Source: Betaproteobacteria bacterium (GTDB lineage Bacteria > Pseudomonadota > Gammaproteobacteria > Burkholderiales > SG8-41). Taken from it: a DNA stretch of 8,785 nt. Location: NCBI GenBank assembly GCA_021414185.1, contig JAIOOZ010000334.1, positions 1 to 8,785 on the forward strand, written 5' to 3'. This document shows, piece by piece, positions 7,024 through 8,785 of the stretch. Each line of letters starts with the position of its first letter. Within the stretch, counting starts at the first letter, position 1. A program made the position numbers and the translations under genes. The notes under the pieces were generated by a model that saw nothing but the letters and a program-made list of their open reading frames with translations, made no database searches and had not been told where the DNA came from.

Positions 7024-7140
7024 CGCGGGAGTTGAACCGGATGCCACGCGGCCAGTCTGAATCAACGCTGGTGGCCTGATCGACGCTTTACGCTACCATT
7101 CACCGACCAGCATAACCAGACCAACCACCGGACCGCTGCC

Positions 7141-8769
7141 TTGGCCGCCGACCTTCCGCAGACCATATCCCAGGCGTTGCCGACAGGCCACCTGTTGAAG
7201 GAGTACAGCCTGCTTTCCGTGCTGGGCATGGGAGGATTCGGCATTACCTATCTGGCGGCCGACAACTACCTCCAGTTGAAGGTCGCGATCAAGGAATATT
7301 TCCCGTCGAACGCAGCGGTGCGAAACCAGTTTTCAGGCTCGGTGGCGCTGAAATCGGAACAGGCCCAGGCGGAGTACGCATGGGGCAAGGACCGGTTCAT
7401 GCGCGAGGCACAAACGCTGGCCCGATTCAGCCACAAGAATATCGTCCAGGTGTTTCGCTACTTCGAAGGCAATGGTACGTGCTACATGGTCATGGCCTAT
7501 GAAGAGGGCCGGAGCCTGGAGCAGGTGCTGGCCGATGGTACGACGCGCTGGGATGAACAGTCCGCGCTTGCCCTTGTCATGCCGCTGCTGGATGGCCTGG
7601 AATCGGTGCACGCAGCGGGTTTCCTGCACCGGGACATCAAGCCGGCCAATATCGTTCTGCGCGCCAAGGACGACGGCCCGGTTCTGATCGATTTTGGTGC
7701 CGCCAGGAGCCCTTCGTCCACCGATGCGCTGACGGTCGTTCTGAGTCACGGCTATGGTCCGCCCGAACAGTATTCACGCCAAAGCAAGCAGGGCCCGTGG
7801 ACCGACATCTATGCGATGGCGGGAGTGCTGTACCGGATCGTGGCCGGCACGGTTCCACCCATATCCCTGCACCGGATTCAGAACGATGTAATGATCCCGG
7901 CGACGTTTTCCGGCGAAGGCCGGTTCAGCGAAGAGATTCTCGCCGCCATCGACCTGGCCTTGAACGTCGATGAAACAAGGCGGCCGCAAAACATCGGCGA
8001 ATGGCGACGACTGCTGACCCGCGGCGCGACGAATCGTGGAATCGCCACTGTCCCGGGCAGCAACCCGTCTTCGCATCCCGATTCCCGAAGCCCTCGAACC
8101 AACGGCGCAAGCGGCGGAAGCATTCCTGCTGAAGCCGGCATTTCGCGGGGGCAAGGCCCGAGTGCGACTGTTCGATCCACGCGACCTCGATCAAGCCAGC
8201 GACTCGACGAAGACCCCGAACCTGGATTGCCGGGACGCATCGGGCAGGCGATGGTGGCCCATCCCTTCCTCGCGCTCCTGTTCCTGCTGGCGTCGCTGGC
8301 CATCGCCATGTATGTGCTCCGACGCCCGACTTCACACCAGGCACCGAAGCAACCAGCAGCCCCGCTTGTCGCACCGGGGGCCGTAACCGCCATTCCCCAG
8401 CCTGAAACCGGTGAAATTTCCACGGATCGCAATGACAGGGTTTCCGGCACGCCTCAGCCTCTATCCACCGATATCCGAAGTCATCCGGACGTCGGACCCG
8501 CGTCCAGAGAAAATCCAAACGACATCGAGCGCCCGCGTGGGCCGTTCCTCGAAGCCTCGGCTGCATGCGAGGGAAGATCGATCGGCGCCAGTTGCAGCTT
8601 CGTCGATCGCCGCAACGAGCTCCTGCGCGGAGCCTGCCTGATGCCGCCGGACGGAATCCTGCTTTGCCGGCCTGGAAGAGGCATTGAACGGGGAAACCTG
8701 CCTCCGGGTTCACCGCCCCGTCGTCCGGACGCCTTCCGCAATCCGGCGGACATTCGGCCTCCTCGCTGA
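7141..8769 (+). CDS. Membrane-anchored Ser/Thr protein kinase with periplasmic four-cysteine domain
   Basis: A Hanks-type kinase of 542 residues with a complete catalytic set: glycine loop G29-M-G-G-F-G, ATP-binding K51 in VAIKEYFP, helix-C E89, H163-R-D165 with K167 and N170, D184-F-G, and P207-P-E209 in GYGPPEQYS. It should be active. The domain spans about 23-290. A disordered Ser/Pro/Arg-rich linker follows, then one membrane helix (about 375-396), a Pro-rich stalk, and a small domain with C476, C485, C499 and C509 (ACEGRSIGASC...GACLMPPDGILLC). This spacing resembles a small cysteine motif of exported proteobacterial proteins and may form two disulphides in the periplasm. The likely start is TTG 7141, the first usual start in frame after the TGA at 7033; it lacks a visible Shine-Dalgarno, so the start is uncertain by a few codons. 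The preceding gap has no clear terminator or promoter. The adjacent bactofilin fusion is the obvious candidate partner or substrate (inference). Confidence 0.9.
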   Translation: MAADLPQTISQALPTGHLLKEYSLLSVLGMGGFGITYLAADNYLQLKVAIKEYFPSNAAVRNQFSGSVALKSEQAQAEYAWGKDRFMREAQTLARFSHKNIVQVFRYFEGNGTCYMVMAYEEGRSLEQVLADGTTRWDEQSALALVMPLLDGLESVHAAGFLHRDIKPANIVLRAKDDGPVLIDFGAARSPSSTDALTVVLSHGYGPPEQYSRQSKQGPWTDIYAMAGVLYRIVAGTVPPISLHRIQNDVMIPATFSGEGRFSEEILAAIDLALNVDETRRPQNIGEWRRLLTRGATNRGIATVPGSNPSSHPDSRSPRTNGASGGSIPAEAGISRGQGPSATVRSTRPRSSQRLDEDPEPGLPGRIGQAMVAHPFLALLFLLASLAIAMYVLRRPTSHQAPKQPAAPLVAPGAVTAIPQPETGEISTDRNDRVSGTPQPLSTDIRSHPDVGPASRENPNDIERPRGPFLEASAACEGRSIGASCSFVDRRNELLRGACLMPPDGILLCRPGRGIERGNLPPGSPPRRPDAFRNPADIRPPR

Positions 8770-8785
8770 GGCAATCAGGCCAATG

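Noticed and set aside
7043..7075. GCCAC ... GTGGC inverted repeat after the bactofilin gene as a terminator
   Set aside because: Only five outer pairs, interrupted inside, with no T-run; too weak to call.
7094..7099. TACCAT as a -10 box for the kinase gene
   Set aside because: No matching -35 hexamer at 16-18 bases, and such hexamers are common by chance.
8783..8785. ATG at the very end of the window as the start of a following gene
   Set aside because: Only the start codon is visible. TGAGG upstream is a weak ribosome site, so nothing can be claimed beyond possibility.

Overview
The window is GC-rich, and all five genes I can support lie on the + strand, packed closely. The codon bias, a branched-chain-type ABC substrate-binding protein, a giant single-chain indolepyruvate:ferredoxin oxidoreductase, a bactofilin and a PASTA-less Ser/Thr kinase together suggest a betaproteobacterium, possibly Rhodocyclales-like. 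That placement is inference from protein style only; there is no rRNA or other marker here.

The left part (1-5856) looks metabolic. A 5'-truncated periplasmic substrate-binding protein (LivK/Peripla_BP_6 type) ends at 1017 and is followed by a strong hairpin. Next comes a compact protein related to the catalytic subunit of reductive dehalogenases (1133-2167). It has the corrinoid-domain signature and two complete [4Fe-4S] motifs, but no Tat signal and no RdhB-like anchor beside it. After a 167-base gap holding a perfect 16-bp palindrome, a second inverted repeat and a good Shine-Dalgarno, there is a 1173-residue fused 2-oxoacid (indolepyruvate-type):ferredoxin oxidoreductase. A working idea is that the ABC system imports an organic or aromatic acid, the oxidoreductase oxidises aryl-pyruvates and makes low-potential reduced ferredoxin, and the neighbouring corrinoid/Fe-S protein could use such electrons. 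Only the neighbourhood supports this.

The right part (5956-8769) looks like cell-envelope and signalling functions. A bactofilin-type beta-helix domain is joined through a single membrane segment to a long Ala/Pro linker and an unrecognised extracytoplasmic C-terminal domain. The next gene is a membrane-anchored Ser/Thr protein kinase with all catalytic residues present, ending in a small four-cysteine domain that should lie in the periplasm. Both genes appear to start with TTG, and both proteins have the same layout: cytoplasmic module, one membrane helix, low-complexity linker, small outer domain. They may form a two-gene envelope-sensing or scaffold module.

I saw no tRNA, rRNA, CRISPR array, insertion sequence, integrase or phage gene. 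No gene-free stretch exceeds 300 bases; the gaps are 115, 167, 99 and 117 bases.
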